Positions 45,998-58,971 of a DNA stretch of 64,000 nt are shown piece by piece (position 1 is the stretch's first letter; each line of letters begins with the position of its first letter). The position numbers and the translations under genes are program-made. Source of the stretch: Cryptomeria japonica. Lineage: Eukaryota > Streptophyta > Pinopsida > Cupressales > Cupressaceae. Below the pieces are notes generated by a model. It worked only from the letters and a program-made list of their open reading frames with translations, was not told where the DNA came from and made no database searches. Where the stretch lies: positions 246,203,502 through 246,267,501 of the forward strand of contig NC_081409.1 of NCBI RefSeq assembly GCF_030272615.1. Direction: 5' to 3'.

Positions 45998-48900
45998 GTG
46001 ATCAAAATCTATTCAAGGAAATCATATTTCTTCTTGAACGATTTCACCGACGTCTGGAAGAATTTGTTGAAGGTTTTCCCCGAGAGTGACCAAAAGGTAT
46101 TTATCTTTAAACATGGAAGCGGGATCATCTTATATTTATGTTTTTGTTGCAAACCCAATTGTCGTAGAGGTCAAGGACCACCCCAGGCCAATTTTCAAGC
46201 GATATCCACATGTGGCTACCCTGGAAGATTCGGTTGGAGCGTTTTCTCGCGTTTCGAAGGGAGTTGCGTATGTAGAGGATGTAAGGGCTTATATTCATTG
46301 TCATATCGAGGACTTGGGAACTTTAGAAATTAAGGACATGTATATGAGCGAGCTAATGGGAGAATCTGGAAAGATCAAACCGACATATAAACATATTGAA
46401 GAACTAGGGTTTACAAACATTCTGGATATTCCAGAGTTTGAGGATGAGATAATCAAATATGTACTTAGCAGAGTACATGGGGAATTCATATGGCTGAACA
46501 AACCTTACAAATTACGAAGGAATCCATCCGGGCAATCACTGGTTTGCCATCGGTAGGGCAACATCCAGACAAGAAAGTCTCAAACGACTTCGTGAGGAAG
46601 ATCACTGCCGCAACATCTGACAAAAGATCCATAAAAGTGAGCACTATCACCGCCACTAACATCAAAATTGGTAGCATAATTATTGGGTATAAGGTAGCTC
46701 AGTCAAATCAACTAAATTTTGTTTCCAGTTCATGTATTTTGGCTGCATACAAAATGATGAGGGATAATGTAAAATTAGATCTATGCGATTGGAAGCTTGA
46801 TGAGTTGTTAATAAACTTAGGGAAGATTAAGGGTGAGAAGAAGGGCACTTTCCAGTATGGGAACTTGCTAGTTTGCCTAATGTTATATTTCCTGAATGAT
46901 ACACCTGGTTCTGGTAAGAGGCAATGGGCTTTTGACATTCTGGTAGGAAGACAATTGAAATAGTCAATTGTTGCATTGGGAAGTCAGAGAGATGATAAGG
47001 TTTGGGGGTATTTTAAGGCATTTTAAAAATCTATGAGGTCTAGGGTAAGGGTACCTGAGCATATTGTAGAAAAATACTCTACCAACATATGCTTTATGGT
47101 AAAGAAGGATGAGACTCTCATGGAAGTAGTTAAGCCCCAGAAGGTTTGGATTGAAGAAATGGGCTATGAGGTAGATGCACAAAGTCTTGATGCCTATGCA
47201 AAAAAGTTGATTGATGCACTAATTGATGAGGCAGAGAAGCCCTATGGTATTGCACAACAGAAAACTCAAGATGTTGAAACAGAGTTCAACCGGAAGAAAA
47301 GAGAGAAATGGGAAGGAAAAGCAAGCAAGTTTGTGCAAAAGGTCTCAAAGGACATCTAAGCACTAATTGATGTTGTCCCCGAGAAAGGCAGAAAGAGAAA
47401 GGATCCAGAAGTTCATATTGAACCTGTTACTGCAGAATCAGATTCAGAGGATGACACACCATTAGCATTTAAGAGGGTTGTTAGGAAGAAACTGGAGGAA
47501 ACAAAGGCAGAAGCAAAGAAGCAACTGGTTAGGAAGGTCACAATCAAGCTACCGGCACAAAAGCAAGCACCTAAAGCTACATCTGCAGCTACATCCGATA
47601 CTGCCAAGAGGAAGAAGAAGAATGACACTGATTCTGGTAAGGTTTCACCTAAAACTTGTGCAGAATTGGGAGATGAAATCACTAAAGATGGCATGTTGAA
47701 GAATGTTCAATTTTATTATGAAAACTTGGAGAATGATGAACAAAGAGAGGTAGAGGAAGCAGACATATTATAGTTGGATATTTATAAGAAAGCCTTAATA
47801 GAGATAGAAAATCAAATATCTGTTGAGTTATATAACATGTTGGATGCTAGAAGATTATCAACTATGCAAGAGGATGAACACATTAAAATTCAAGAGCTAT
47901 TATCTATCTGTGTTACTATAGCTCCAGATGAAATGGAAAGGACACTTGAGGCGGCAGACAGAAAAGTTTTCAATTGAAAAGATAGGATAACCAGTCTGAT
48001 GCTAGGGAGAGTAAATGAAATAATAAAGGAAACTCAAAAAGCATGGGTTAAACTTTTGGGAGAAAACGGAGGATTCTTTACTTCACCGGAAACCAAGATA
48101 GACACTACAAATACCCCAGTTGAAGGAAAAGGAAAGGGGATTATGGGTACTTCACCCTCAGTTTTGAGAAATATTAAGATAGTGGAAATTGAGCCCCCGG
48201 TAAATACAGATGTATAGACAAATACTGAGATACCGGTTAATACAGAGAGTGAACAAACTAATATTGTACAAGATACTAATATTGAGGACAATTATCCTTC
48301 GGATATAAATGTACAAGTTGAGGTCAATATTCCTATAGAGGAATTAGCAGTTACACATATTGCACCAAGTGGCGAAGCCACCGGTGCAAGTGACAAGGTT
48401 ATAAAGGATAAAACATCATAGGAGAAAACAGGGGAATCCAACAGGGACCCGGTTGTTGGCCCATCATTATTGTCAATTGACACTTCTCAGGTAGAAAAGA
48501 AAAACATCACATAAATGAGTCCCACTGAATTGATGATGATGGCAGCACAGAAACTGATGAAGTAGGGATCTATAGACAAAGGGATTATAGATCAATCAAT
48601 CACTGTTCTACACAGATTGGTCCCGGAGTGTAAGATTGAAAATGAAGCGAGCCCATCCGGCAAGCTTAAGGTAATCACTGAGCACATATCAAAAGACCTT
48701 CAATCATTACAGCAAATCTCAAATCGGCAAGCACTAGAAAGATTTACTCAAGCTAAAAAAGGTTCTTTTGATTAGGTAATTGAAACAGAGAAGAAAAAGA
48801 TTGAGGAGAAGCTAATCCTAATAGAAAATTCTTTGAAACAATGTACAAATATATATAGGGTATGTTGTAACACTGAAATACTTACAGCAAATGTAGATAA

Positions 48901-49291
48901 AAAGATAAAGGAGATTCAGGAGAAAATTGCAAATATTGCTCACTCTTTTGATGGATTGATTTCATTGACTACATCAATTGATGGTCAAATTTTGATTTTG
49001 GAGGACCAAATTTCTGCTCTTGAAAAGGAAAGAGACAAATTAATTCGAAGAGCTAGAAGTTTGAGAGGCTTGGTGAGTCCTCGATTGCATTCACTCTGTG
49101 TACACAAGAAAGAATGCATGGATATGGTGGGAAAGCCCACACCGACAGAGGTAAATGAGAAAGAGTCTTTTGCACATTTATTGAGTGGACTTGTATCTAT
49201 TTCCGGCACATTCAAAACCGGATGGGATACTTATGTGGAGTTACTGAAGAAGGCTTATCCGGAAATTTTAAAGTTGGTCAAGCTCTGGTAA
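45998..49291 (+). pseudogene. Long ORF of unknown function in the non-autonomous element
   Basis: Part 1 (about 46086-46490) is in one frame; part 2 (46490-49291, 934 codons) is in another, with one frameshift at the join (GEFIWL, then AEQTLQITKESIRAITGLPS). Part 2 has ten internal stops and no indel that breaks the frame. Segments: an ITGLPSVGQHP motif seen near the start of many plant transposon-linked ORFs, a mixed globular part, a Lys/Thr/Ala-rich basic linker (47370-47640), an acidic Thr/Val/Asn-rich stretch (48100-48500), and a C-terminal coiled coil (IEEKLILIENSLKQ, ILEDQISALEKERDKLIRR) ending LVKLW. No polymerase, protease or nuclease motif was found. I cannot assign a family. Confidence 0.6.
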
Positions 49292-49364
49292 GACATTTTT
49301 GGGGATATTCATTGTACAACTTTTATTCTTTGAAATTATTTTTAGAATTTTTAATGGCATTGAT

Positions 49365-49541
49365 GTCAAAGGGGGAGTAGTATAGATGTGAAAAATAATA
49401 AAAGGGTTGCATGCATTAGGGGGAGTTATAGAGTTTTGGAGATATGGAGTATTTTGCATATTCAGCTTAGGGGGAGCAGGGTAGGATGAAACCTTGACCA
49501 TTTTTCACATGAGTGTTGCCATGAATGCCAAAGGGGGAGAT
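49365..49541 (+). other. Cluster of four polypurine-tract-like G runs
   Basis: AAAGGGGGAGTAG (about 49368), TAGGGGGAGTTAT (about 49418), TTAGGGGGAGCAGG (about 49467) and CCAAAGGGGGAGA (about 49528). The last is immediately upstream of the 3' LTR and is the likely functional one. Confidence 0.7.
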
Positions 49542-50471
49542 TGTTGGCAATTGACACTCTATTGGTTGGTTTCACTATGTTGTCATTGATGGCAACATGA
49601 TTTTATATTTCGGCTTCATGTTTTGATTATCTGGTGTACCGATAGGCACTTCACAGATTCTACACTAGCACCGGCACTGGTAGGACAGAAGGATTTCTTT
49701 GGTCACCAGCAATGCAGGCCGACATGGTTTAACAAAGGTTATCGGTATTGGAGATCGACATATCTTGGATTCGACATCGACAAATTATTTTAATGTTTAT
49801 ATATTTATGTTATATGGCTGACAAGTAATTGGATATTGTATATATATTTGTAAGCCGACATAAGGCATAAAAGTTGTATAGGGTATATAGGTCAGTTAAG
49901 ATTAGATCATTTTGATATAGACATGGTGATGGATATGTGAATGTAATATGATGCAAAATTATTTAGAGAGATTATGTATGTGAGGAAATTATTGTAAGGG
50001 TTATTCCGGTAAGGGGTTTAGAATTTCAAACTGGAATAGACAGAGCTGAAACCGGAACTATATTCTGGCATAGAAGATGTTATCTTAAGCAGTTCACACT
50101 TCTCCGGATTGTAGCCTAGAATTTTATGTAGTCAGTGAGGCTCCTATTGTGATTGAGAAGTGTGCTCTAGGTCGTAAGCCTTCTTGCAAGAGCAAGCCCA
50201 TCATATTTTGTAATATCTCTTCATATGACTAGTGGATTGATATTGTGGGTCACAAATCCCATCGTAGTTTTTGCTCTTTGAGGTTTTCCACATATAAATT
50301 TGTGTGTTATGATTCTCATTTATGTAATTGTCTTATTGGTTGCTTTACTTATTTCAATTATGTATGTACCAGTATACCGGTTGGTGCATGAATGTTTTAA
50401 TAAGGCTAAAATTTACTATTTCGGTATAACATTGATTCATCCCCCCCTCTCGATGTTATTGGTTTCCAACA
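49542..50471 (+). repeat. 3' LTR
   Basis: Starts TGTTGGCAATTGACACTC and ends GGTTTCCAACA. Retains TG and CA ends. It includes a CCGGCACTGGTAGG-type repeat and the CATATAAATTTGTGTG phrase also present in the 5' LTR. Confidence 0.85.
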
Positions 50472-50499
50472 CTTTATACTTCCAGTTACTTGACTTTTT

Positions 50500-53400
50500 A
50501 TTTTTCATTGTTCTCATTTGCAATTGATATTATTCTCTACAAAACTCCCCATTAGATGTGTCTGGTGACCAATTGAATAACCCATGCTCCTTTGTTTCAT
50601 CGAAGATCATTAATTTTGGATTATGATGGCGCATTTTAGAAATATTGTTGCACGCTTTCATAGTTGTATAGATCATGAGTTGTATGGAAAAGTGGCCAAT
50701 TTTACCACATTAGTAGCAATTGGTGCCATCTCTTCTACAATTACCCCTTTCACATCATCTTCCTCATCTATCACTAAAGTATTTATCGTCCCCCTGATAG
50801 TTGTGCAAATGTTTGCTTTGTAGTGTGTAGGCATTGTTATTATTCCTCCATGGGAGATGTGTGTATCCTCCATCATTTGTATACATAGATCACTTTGTAA
50901 GTACCTTAACATAGGTCATTTTCCTATCTCTCACTTGTCACATCCATGGTGTAGCAAACATCTAGGGTCTAGGTAGTTTTCTGTATCTCTAAGATGGAGT
51001 GCATTAGATGGATAATTGTCTATTGTATCGTTATCCTACTCTCCACATGTTCCAATGTATACTAAATTTAGTTTGGTTGGTGTTGTCTAGAGCACAACCT
51101 TGATAGTAGCTACCCTTTTCTCTCCTTGTACCTTTGGGAACTTATTTCTTTAGGTATCCTCCTAAACCATAAGAGTATCAAATCTCTTGTTTTGACTTCT
51201 TAACCTCTTCTCTCTCCATAATTTATTATCACAAAGTCAATTTCTCAATAGCCAGTTGTTATTTTTCTATGGATTCATGTTCTCCTTTATTCACCTTTCT
51301 CTGTGATTATGCCTCAATGCAATAAGCCATAGTTACCACATCCACATATGTATCAAATATCCTTCCATCTAGTGCTACTCTAATATCTTTCTACATTTCA
51401 AAAGTAAACCATTTTACCTTTTTCTTTTTAGTTTTTGGTTCTTCCTACTTTCAAGATACCTCTTTAAACATTTTATCATGTTATTTCATATTCATATTTC
51501 TTCTATACTAGATCCCTCATCTTTCTCATGCTTTTGGTTGAGATTTTGGGAGTGTCAAAAGTTGCAAGGAAATCCTTCCTTACTTCCTCCTAGTTTTTAT
51601 CATTCTTTGGATATGTTTGCTTATACCAATCTAAGGTGTCTTTCCTCTGCGATGCCACAAAATTTAGCAATTTTTATCTTCTTCAATGTCCTTCCTCTAC
51701 CATAGTGACTCCAAAAGGAATATGTGCTCCACGACTTATGTAATCCATCTCATATTTCTCCTTTTCTTGTTTATATTTGCAGAGTGGGAAAGTATTTGTC
51801 TTCTCATTTATCGCACTATTGTAGTGGGCTTATGTTCTTTGTCCTTATCTCTTGTTTATTTTGTTTCAAAAAATTATTTTCCCAAAATCACTATTATCTA
51901 GTCAAATGTCTTGTCTTCTTGCTTACTCTTTCATTCTTTGTGTGGTATCTCTTCAACTAATATCCTTCTTGTTTTATACAACATAGGGGATGGTTTTTCG
52001 TTTGCGGGTTATGACTCTTTGTAGTGCCTTTTCATTTTCTTATTTATTAATGACATTTAATTAGTTGATGAAAAATTTTTTTTTTTTAAGTTAAACATGG
52101 AATTGTTTTCTTTTTCTATTTCTTCTCTCCTTAACCTCATTACACTTTTGTTAACTAATTATTCCAGATACTCTTTTTTAATGGACAAAATTTTCTTCAA
52201 AGTTTTCAAGAATTCAAGGAATCTATCATCTAACTTAATTGTTATGTTGACAGATCTAGCCTAATTATTGTAAATTTAGAGAGTTGTCATAAGATTAGAG
52301 CCTACATGCTACTATAGTTTCTCTTACCATCAACTTTTTAGAACTTCCATATTAGTTAATGCTCTTCTCCAAATTTGCCAAGAGTTGTCCTACTCTTTCC
52401 AATTGTGAATTCAGATTTTCTTTAGTCTTTTGATCTTCTTTTATAGTTTCCTTTCCTTTCTCTTTCTTGGCAACACCCACCTTGGTGTTTTGAGAAACAT
52501 TCTTATTGGCCTTCTCATTCCTCCTATTTTCCACATTTCGCAATCTTTTGTGATTTCTCTCTTCCCTCTCAATGTTTTGTCTCTATCTTATTTCCCTATC
52601 ATTTGGACTTGCCATGTATTCATCCAAAATTTCAAGAATTTTCATCGGGAGTGAACTCTTCTTTGCTATCCTAACCTTTGTAGGGTTAGGAATGAAAGAA
52701 AAGCATGCCTTGTCTTTCTTCATCTCCTTCAAAAATTGATTTACAAGAACTAAACAAACGCTTGGACCACTATTTACTTCTTCCTCTTTATCCTTCAATG
52801 AATTCAAATAATATTATTTTCCATGTGTTCATTCTACCATCATGTATAACTTGCCTATCATATTGCCAAGGCTTGTCCAATAGAACATGACACTCATCCA
52901 TAGGCTTGCATCACAAACTTTCATCCTTATAATTGTCATTTAAAAATTTACTAAATATTGCTTATTTACCAATAGTCGGTGCTCAATTGTAGCCAAAAGA
53001 CTTTGTAAGGACTTCGACATTTTAACTTCTTCACCATCTCCTTTGACATTAGATTGTCAATGCTTCCATTAGCAACAATTACCTTACAACATTTTCCACC
53101 CAACTTACATTTTGATCTAAACAAATTTATCCTTTGAATAGGTTCCTAATTTTATTTTTTAGGCTTTAACAATATTCTTCTTAACATCAAGGACTCTCCT
53201 TACTTGGGTTCTTCTCCATGCTTTGGTGAAGCCACACTTTCTCCTTACTACTCGTGCAATGTGAATTGTGTTGTGCGTGAAGACACTTGTAAGCCCAATA
53301 ACCAATTTCTCCACATTGGTAGCATGTACCAGTGAATACTCCTCCTCTTCCAAAAACCCCCACCTATTGAGTAATCTCCTCTACCTCGAGTAATTTCCTC

Positions 53401-54228
53401 TCCTTCTGACATCTAGGGTGTAATTACTCATTGAAGAGATGGTCTTCCCCTTGTTTTGTTTGACATCCTCTTCAACCATTGGACTATTCTTTGCCATGAG
53501 AGTATCTTCCCTACCTTTTAAATTATTTTGTTATTTTCTTGTCAATTTTTCTTCGACCTTGAAAGCATTCAAGTAGCTTCTTCAACCATTCTTATTCTAC
53601 CTAAACGAATTTCATCGTGAATTAGCGTTCGCAGCCATTAATGTATCTTAAAATCTACTCTTCATCATCTTCAATGTGTCGGCGGGCAGCTTATTCAGTA
53701 GTTTATCCGTTCTTCTATATATTCTTTGACATTCATTTCCTTTTGCTTCAAATTCAACAATTTTCTATAGGATAAGTCAATAGTCTATTGGCAAAAATTG
53801 GGGCTTCTATTTCGCTACTATTTTATCCATGACATTATTTTTTCCTTTACGTCTTTTTTGTCTCTTCATTTAAAATTGATCACACCATAGAGATGCATGT
53901 CCCTTCAACTTTGTACAAGTGAGTTTTACCTTCTTTGGGTCCTCAAATGTTTCAATATCAGAATACTTTCTCATTTTAGAGATATTTGTCTATAAGCTCT
54001 TCCATGTTCAAAATACCATTGCAACTGGGTGGATCCAACCTCAATTTGCTACGGATCTTAGACATTGCTCTAGAAAATCTTCCTTTTGGTTCATCCATTT
54101 CATCTTTGGTCTTAATTTCGTGTTCTTTATTTTCATCCTCATTGGCACCTTCTATGTGTACCTCTCCTTTGCACTATCTCCATTGCATCCAATCTTCTTG
54201 CAATACCTCTCAACATGACCACAATCAA
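50500..54228 (-). pseudogene. Ty3/gypsy-like gag relics
   Basis: Read from high to low coordinates. Near 53880-53970, DPKKVKLTCTKLKGHASLWC matches the core of plant retrotransposon gag proteins. At 53283-53324 is a zinc knuckle, CYQCGEIGYWAYKC, with the His replaced by Tyr. Near 51540-51620 a second gag-like piece reads WYKQTYPKNDKN, then EEVRKDFLATFD, and near 52360-52540 is a Lys/Glu-rich linker. At 50677-50718 is a second knuckle (CY, stop, CGKIGH) whose last Cys is Leu. Frames change often and stops are many. It is either two overlapping relics or one rearranged gag. Confidence 0.5.
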
Positions 54229-54243
54229 CCTACTCTAATACCA
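54229..54243 (-). other. Primer-binding site relic, tRNA-Met type
   Basis: The minus strand reads TGGTATTAGAGTAGG, a mutated TGGTATCAGAGC. Its position just upstream of the gag relic fits the 5' end of a minus-strand element, with an LTR expected to the right. Confidence 0.5.
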
Positions 54244-55470
54244 CTTGATGCAATCTAGATATAAGGATCTTACCGAACAGCCAAAATCTAGCAATCAACA
54301 ATACTATTTTGACACAACAATTTACTTTGAATTTTATTTCAAACCTAAAAACAATATTTACAAATAAGTACAATCAATTTATCATTCAATTGAAATCACT
54401 TTTAAAGAAATTTTGCAACTTCCCTTCTTCCAAAGAGCTTCCTAGAGTTTAAAATGTTAAATTGAGAGCCCATAAAAGCCATCTTTGGCTATAATTCTAT
54501 ACAAGTGCAGCTATAAAGAGCACCAAAGATTTGCACTCCAATGCAGCACCTCCTAAAACTCCACATACCGATTGTCATGTTATATTTGTCTAGCAAAATT
54601 GGATTTTTGAGACATTATATTATATTTTATTTGCACAAAAAACCCTCACATTTACAAATTATGTCAATAAGCAACTAGATACTGACCGAGGCAGATTGAT
54701 CAAAATGGCCCTTACGATGGAGTTGAATATCTATGGATTTCAGCAGTAAATATGTTGTCATTTTTCTAGCTTAGCCTCAATTTTACTTCCATTCGGATTG
54801 CGTTCTCTTTTGCCTTATCCAATATAAATTTACCTAGCAAGAGTTGGATCTCATAGGAGAGCCATGTACAGATTTTCCTTGCATAGTTGAATTTCAAAAA
54901 ACTGTTAAAGATTAAATGCTGACAGCACTAAATTAGATATTGGCGGATGCGCAAGCGGATATTAAATGAGCCTATGAAAACAGATCAAACAAGCCTCATT
55001 TTGAACAAGTCATGTACATCTAATGATAAATTTAACGTCTTTAATCTGAAAGCAGCTTGCTCGGACAAAAATACAGATGGACCTCAAAACATCTAGAGTT
55101 TGATCCAGAAGAATTTTGAAATAAATAAATTAATAATTTTCAAGATGAATCTTTTTGTTGTTTCCCTCTGAAATACATTCCTTTAATCTAGGAATACTCC
55201 CAATGTCTAATCCACCTTTTGAATGTTGTCATATCTTAATTAAATAAAATACTCCTCTCATGCGAACAACAGACGTAGTTCCCCCATTCCAACTTGAAAC
55301 ATTATTAAGCTTCGTATAGAAAGCATCTTTTCTTTCGAATTTCATGTTTAAATTACATTGATTAACCTTTTTCTTAAATGTAGCAGTTGGAAATTCTCCC
55401 TCCCTCATTTATGGCTGCTCTTTCTAAAAGTAAATATATTTCATAAAGTTTTTGTTTCTGATAGTGGCGT
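54244..55470. other. Probable LTR remains, then unassigned sequence
   Basis: If 54229-54243 is a primer site, the adjacent sequence should be a 5' LTR on the minus strand, but its far end was not located. No gene was seen. Confidence 0.35.
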
Positions 55471-55479
55471 CAGAAACCA

Positions 55480-55602
55480 GTAGGCAGTAGTTTGGTTAAG
55501 CCCTATGGTCATTGGAGTTCTACCTCCACTCTTAGTAACGAGTTTTTGAATCAATACAAATCTCACAACCTTTGGTTGCTCTTACGTATCAAAAAAACAA
55601 AA
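55480..55602 (+). mobile_element. SINE-like insertion
   Basis: 123 bp flanked by AGAAACCA at 55472-55479 and 55603-55610. Near the start, TAGTTTGGTTAAGC resembles a polymerase III A box; GAGTTTTTGAATC, about 55 bp later, resembles a degenerate B box. The 3' end is A-rich (ATCAAAAAAACAAAA). This layout fits a tRNA-derived SINE. The boxes are imperfect, so the call rests mostly on the target duplication and tail. Confidence 0.5.
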
Positions 55603-55610
55603 AGAAACCA

Positions 55611-56350
55611 AGCAACTAAGAGCGAGCATGAAAATATACAATGGCAAATGCAATTGTCTCTTCTCAATTAACAATACAGTAAGAATATTATCTTCCAGCA
55701 ATATTATCATCAGCTGAAACTACGTAGACATACTACCTATATTCGTTTGTCAAATCTATAGCATACACATATGTTATATGGATTCATTCCCCAACAATGC
55801 ATCTTATGTTTTCTTATACTATAATCTACAGTTTAATTTGTCGACAAGAATAAAACTTTCAGCTGTGGATGCCAAATTCGTAATCCACATTGAGGCCCAT
55901 CACTATTTTCGTATAAATATATTTGTCCAAAGAATTTGTTCCAAGACACATAATACTCTTGTAATGTTGATTAGCTGGTAGGAAGTAAACCTAACATTTA
56001 ATTGCAGAGATGTGGATAAGTGATTAACTAGATTCTTTATTTTAAAAAGCAATGCTTTATTCTACATTAAATTTTCTTCAATGAAGACTAGGCCCTTTTT
56101 TGCAGATATGGACTACATCTCTCCAAAGGGAGCACAACTTTTGATCTAAATGCATTATAAGCCACCTACCATCTACAGAAAGAATACAATAAACCACATT
56201 CATGGCAAGTTGCACAAGTACATAACAGTAACATTTACATAAACTCCAACACGAAAATCATTTGCATGCACCTCAGGACCATTTTCTTATATATTACACA
56301 GCTGTTCATCCTGCAAATCATTGTGGATAAACAAAATTGTCAGAAGTCGG
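55611..56350. other. No gene recognised
   Basis: Possible 3' untranslated region or intron of the exon at 56354-56595. Nothing else supported. Confidence 0.35.
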
Positions 56351-56353
56351 CAT

Positions 56354-56595
56354 TCATTTATTCGCTTCTTCTTCATATCCCCATGCTCTTCCACTCCTGC
56401 CTTTTATATAAGAATAGGATGGTTCTCTCTCTTTATGCACTTCCAATCCTTGATAGCTTCTCAAGGAAAGAAATTCAGCTCCAGATTTTGCAGTATTTTT
56501 CATAACAAGAGAATTTGCAGAATTTTCATTGAGTTGAAGAGCTTTTTCCGTAGCATTTGCAAGAATAATGGTTCTCTTCTCTTTCTCAACATCAT
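56354..56595 (-). CDS. Possible terminal exon of an unidentified host gene
   Basis: An acceptor-like TTTATTCAATGCAG precedes 56595. The frame (2 nt, then 80 codons) is open to a TGA at 56354-56356. The product is hydrophilic: an Ala/Asn/Lys-rich helical part (EKEKRTIILANATEKALQLN) and a tail with aromatic and Gly/Arg residues (PSYSYIKGRSGRAWGYEEE). It lacks an internal start near its beginning, as expected of a downstream exon. No upstream exon was identified; the LINE relic at 57.6-59.0 kb could lie in an intron. The family is unknown, and a chance open frame remains possible because the opposite strand is also open. Confidence 0.35.
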
Positions 56596-56599
56596 CTGC

Positions 56600-57639
56600 A
56601 TTGAATAAATGATGAGAATGCTAAAGCTGTGAAAAATTGAATAATTAAACATTGAGATTCTAAAAGTTAAACAATAACAATATTTTGATGATAAAAAGAA
56701 CTAATACTTGAAAGGAAATAATATGAGGGTGCAAATATGGCTAAACCGAAATAATCAAATATAAAAATTAAACAGAACACCTTCCCTAAATATCCTCACA
56801 CACCAGTAGAGGTGATAATCAGAACTAACAAAAAATGCCTTTACATGCCAGGATATATTGCATAAGCTGACTGTCAGACTGAAGACCACTCTACAGAATG
56901 CTGGACCATTTTGACCTAAATGAGGATTGAGGATAACCTTCCATAGTCGTCATAGAATTCAAGGGCAAAAAAAGGGTATGGATATCTGATGCATAAATTG
57001 AAATTCAGAAGAAACGCAGACTGTACCCTGGGGATGTTTTTAGTCTGCCTATGGAAACAGGGACATTTCAAAAGATTGGAGAAAGAGATGAAACCATAGA
57101 AACAAGAATATCTTGGGAGAAAAATCGGTGAACCAAATTATTAGGATTTAGTCTAGGAAAAATCAGGAATTATAGAAAAATGCAAAAAAAAGAGAGCTGG
57201 ACAGAGAAAAAACCTGCAGTTTTTTAAATTTAAAGTACTTCTATTAGCATAGAGATAGAGCAAATAAAAGTGATGTAAGTTCATTAAGCATTAAAGCTAG
57301 CTCATGTCCCTTCTATTTAATACTTGCCACAAATATTCAGCAGAGGGGTTAACATTATAAACAGTCCCAGATATTCCTTCTAGGTCTCTTTTTAGTTACA
57401 ACTATGTTACCATGAGATTTGAAACATGACACCAACAATAAAGCAACAGAGAAAATATGTGTGTGTGTGGATATATGTATGTAGATATGTCTGTATATAT
57501 ATGTAGATATGTATTAAATATTATAAAAAGTAAATTTAATAATTTTAAATTTTCATTCTGTAGCTAAGTTTATCAGAATCTGGGCTACAAAGAACCAGAT
57601 TAAAAACTGAGTGGCAACATTGACCAGATTGCCCGTCCA
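56600..57639. other. No gene recognised
   Basis: Intron-like AT-rich sequence. A short GT/TA-rich run lies at 57458-57515. Confidence 0.35.
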
Positions 57640-58971
57640 TCGATTAATGTTCTTGCGTTAGAGTTTTTGCAAATAACCTTGCAGACCAAAGAAGATAGGG
57701 ACGAAAATTTGAGGGGAAGGCCGTGGTTTATGGCCAAGCTTATACCTGCATCCTTGGTCCCTAGGCTTTGATCTAGCCGGGGAATCTATGCAAGAAGCAC
57801 CATTGCAAATCAAGATGTAAAAGCTTCCAAATGAACTTTGGCCACAAGAAATTTTCAAAGTTATTGGTAACTCAATAGGGGAATATGTTTATAGTTCTAA
57901 AGCTGCAGAGAATAAGGAATCCTTAGACTAGGATTTGTGTAAAAGTGGATTTGAGTAGGCCAATACATCATGCAATTAATCTCAAGTTCTCAATAGGTTC
58001 ATAGGTGCAAGAGTTGGACTATATATGCTTGCTTATTCAGTGTTTTAACTTTAAGTGTTGGAAAATTGGTTGTGTAGCAACAAGGTGTGCAGAAGGAAAG
58101 AAGGTCAAGAAGAGCCCCCAAAAGAAAATTCAAAAAGATTGGTGGGCATTGCCTCAGCAGTGTAATAGAAATGTGAATTTTGGCAAGGTTGATGAAAGAA
58201 AGAAGCCAAGAGTCAGAGAGAAGGATGAGAGGACAAGCAATAAGGCTCTTGGGGCAAAGGTGACACGCAAAGAGATTAAACAAGCGGAAATTGGAGGAAA
58301 AAAGGATTTTCATTCAAAATCAAGATTGAATGATAGGTCGAAAGCCTTGTGGAAGATGGTGATAGTGAAGAGGAATTTGTCGAGAGCACTTTTGAAAAAA
58401 AAGATGGTCTGAAGGATTTAAATGTGGCTAGCAAGATGGGGAAGAGAGGGTCCCTTAAGACACAACATATTGTATTAGACATGGGGAATTTGGAAAAAAG
58501 AGGGTGAAGGATGGATGCTAAAAAACCAAGGCAGTGAAATTGGAAGATATGGAAAAGAAAATTGATCTCTCAATAAAAAAAATTATCATAATGGAGGTGA
58601 GAACCTCTTTCCAAAGAAACTATGAAACTCTTGAGCTGCAATACAAGGGAGCTAATGCCCCCTTAAAAACTTCATTTGGATAAAATAGCTTTGTAGAGGA
58701 TCAAAAAGTGGGCATCTAATTGTTGTACGAGACTAAGGTCAATGGGGAGGATTTAAGAAAGTCTTTGTCCAATGTTTGCAAGGTGAGTGAGATTACTATG
58801 ATAGATGCAAAGGGGATGACTAATGGTTTGGCTATTATTCTTTGGGACTACAAAAGGCTATCAAGTAGTTTGCTACAATCAGTGCACAACTCAATTAACA
58901 TATTCTTACGGTTCTTAACTTCAGAGTTCTTTCTGATTTACATTCTAATATTGTTATTTTTTTTATCAAAC

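Larger units (their letters stand above)
43627..50471 (+). mobile_element. Large non-autonomous LTR retrotransposon, 6.8 kb
   Basis: LTRs at 43627-44561 and 49542-50471 are about 92 percent identical by eye. There is a primer site at 44563-44576, a polypurine tract before 49542 and near-matching flanks (CTCTA at 43622-43626, CTTTA at 50472-50476). Internal DNA encodes a zinc-knuckle gag relic and a long ORF of unknown function. There is no protease, integrase, reverse transcriptase or RNase H, so its movement would have depended on enzymes from another element. Confidence 0.8.
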
